41,515 nucleotides of DNA from Prevotella ihumii. GTDB taxonomy: Bacteria; Bacteroidota; Bacteroidia; Bacteroidales; Bacteroidaceae. The stretch covers positions 372,730 to 414,244 of the forward strand of contig NZ_LT706987.1 in NCBI RefSeq assembly GCF_900155655.1. Reading direction: 5' to 3'. Positions 41,045-41,515 of this stretch are shown here, one piece after another. The notes below the pieces were generated by a model. The model did no database searches and had not been told where the DNA came from. It was given only the letters and a program-made list of their open reading frames with translations. The position numbers were made by a program, and so were the translations under genes. Position 1 is the stretch's first letter; every line of letters starts with the position of its first letter.

Positions 41045-41121
41045 CAAAAGTACGTCTTATCAATATAATGAGCAATACCTACTAATTGTGGCGTTACTCA
41101 GGCATACCTATTTGTAGGTAT
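41045..41121 (-). promoter_or_regulatory. Promoter region of the YD-repeat gene
   Basis: On the minus strand TACTTTTG (41045-41052) fits the -7 box, about 100 bp upstream of the start at 40946. Upstream lies the dyad ATACCTA-TTTG-TAGGTAT (41104-41121) and another ATACCTA near 41075, which may be regulator sites. No gene is seen in 40947-41244. Confidence 0.45.
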
Positions 41122-41244
41122 AAATATAAGTCTGTTAAGGTATTAGCTTGTTTATCAAGTTGTTAGCTTGTTCAACATGAAACTTATAAAATAATTAATC
41201 TATGTTCTTTATGTTCAATAGTTCGTTAAAATTTGAGATAATTG

Positions 41245-41515
41245 TTACGCAGCTTTCCTCTGCCAGCCAAAGAGTTCTTTGATAGTATGACTAATTAACT
41301 TTCGGTTCGGTATGCTCCGACACCTGTCGAAAATTAATTTTGCAATGTATGTGCTCGCCATGAGCTCCTTGAAAGAAGCCATGGAATACGGTAGCCCGTT
41401 TTCCTTCATCATCACCTTTGCCACATTCTGTGATGCAAATGATGCGTTGTAGGAGAAGTCCAACTGATTCTTGTGCCTTGCCTGGCAATGCGCGAGTCCG
41501 GTATACTGCTTGGCA
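41245..41515 (-). CDS. Transposase C-terminal end (IS4-like DDE family), partial
   Basis: The minus-strand frame runs from the window edge to a TAA at 41245-41247. It reads AKQYTGLAHCQARHKNQLDF, then SYNASFASQNVAKVMMKE, and ends KELFGWQRKAA. The H-Q-A-R-x4-LDFxxNAS segment resembles the last part of IS4-type transposases of Bacteroidetes, near the catalytic Glu region. The catalytic Asp residues lie beyond the window. The IS family assignment is tentative. Confidence 0.6.
   Translation of the reverse strand, partial: AKQYTGLAHCQARHKNQLDFSYNASFASQNVAKVMMKENGLPYSMASFKELMASTYIAKLIFDRCRSIPNRKLISHTIKELFGWQRKAA

Overview
The window looks like a chromosomal segment of an oral-type Bacteroidales, most like Prevotella. 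The evidence is Bacteroidetes promoters (TTTG about 19-20 bp ahead of TAnnTTTG), a C10 streptopain/interpain-like protease, a type IX secretion C-terminal domain, a Bacteroidetes ParC-type topoisomerase subunit, DUF3316, DUF1896 and DUF3408 proteins, and Bacteroidetes integrases that lack the first catalytic arginine. No rRNA, tRNA or CRISPR was seen. Family assignments are by reading motifs; no search was run.

Layout. 1-258: 3' end of an IS66-family element. 259-5130: probable metal-uptake locus on the minus strand (small His/Cys protein, TonB-dependent receptor, two paralogous lipoproteins). 5288-9998: minus-strand operon of topoisomerase IV subunit A, a DUF3316 protein and an S41 peptidase. 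10000-16450: core genes glyQS-FKBP, a MATE exporter, a DedA protein and fabI. 16760-28300: first accessory island, with two tandem tyrosine recombinases, a primase/RepA-like replication module with small helix-turn-helix proteins, an Abi_2 gene, an AbiE toxin-antitoxin pair, a truncated conjugative-element helicase and an IS66 fragment. 28301-29652: an IS110-family element. 29939-32020: xanthine salvage operon (xpt and an NCS2 permease). 32200-36400: second, decayed mobilizable element with a broken integrase, DUF1896, a 16-bp iteron array, two helix-turn-helix proteins, DUF3408, a candidate oriT and a MobC-like protein, but no relaxase. 36489-40946: secreted C10 protease and a T9SS-sorted secreted protein. 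41245-41515: 3' end of another transposase.

The strongest unusual signal is in the IS110 element. Its left non-coding end can be read as a bridge RNA with two internal loops. One loop carries two guides matching the two halves of the split insertion site. The other carries two guides matching the two ends of the element. The insertion site is a member of a short dispersed intergenic motif (about TCTAAYGACCGATTTGGGTT) with three more copies in the window, so the target is predicted to be a genomic repeat.

Other structure not explained by genes: a three-copy, roughly 140-bp intergenic repeat built on three AAACATATATGTTT palindromes plus a CAAAGTTSAACTTTG palindrome; an AbiE cassette bounded by 40-bp direct repeats copied from the end of a neighbouring helicase gene; a similar operator-like sequence ahead of both defence loci; a perfect 16-bp x 6 iteron array; a degenerate tandem array between the MATE and dedA genes; and conserved motifs upstream of both integrases.
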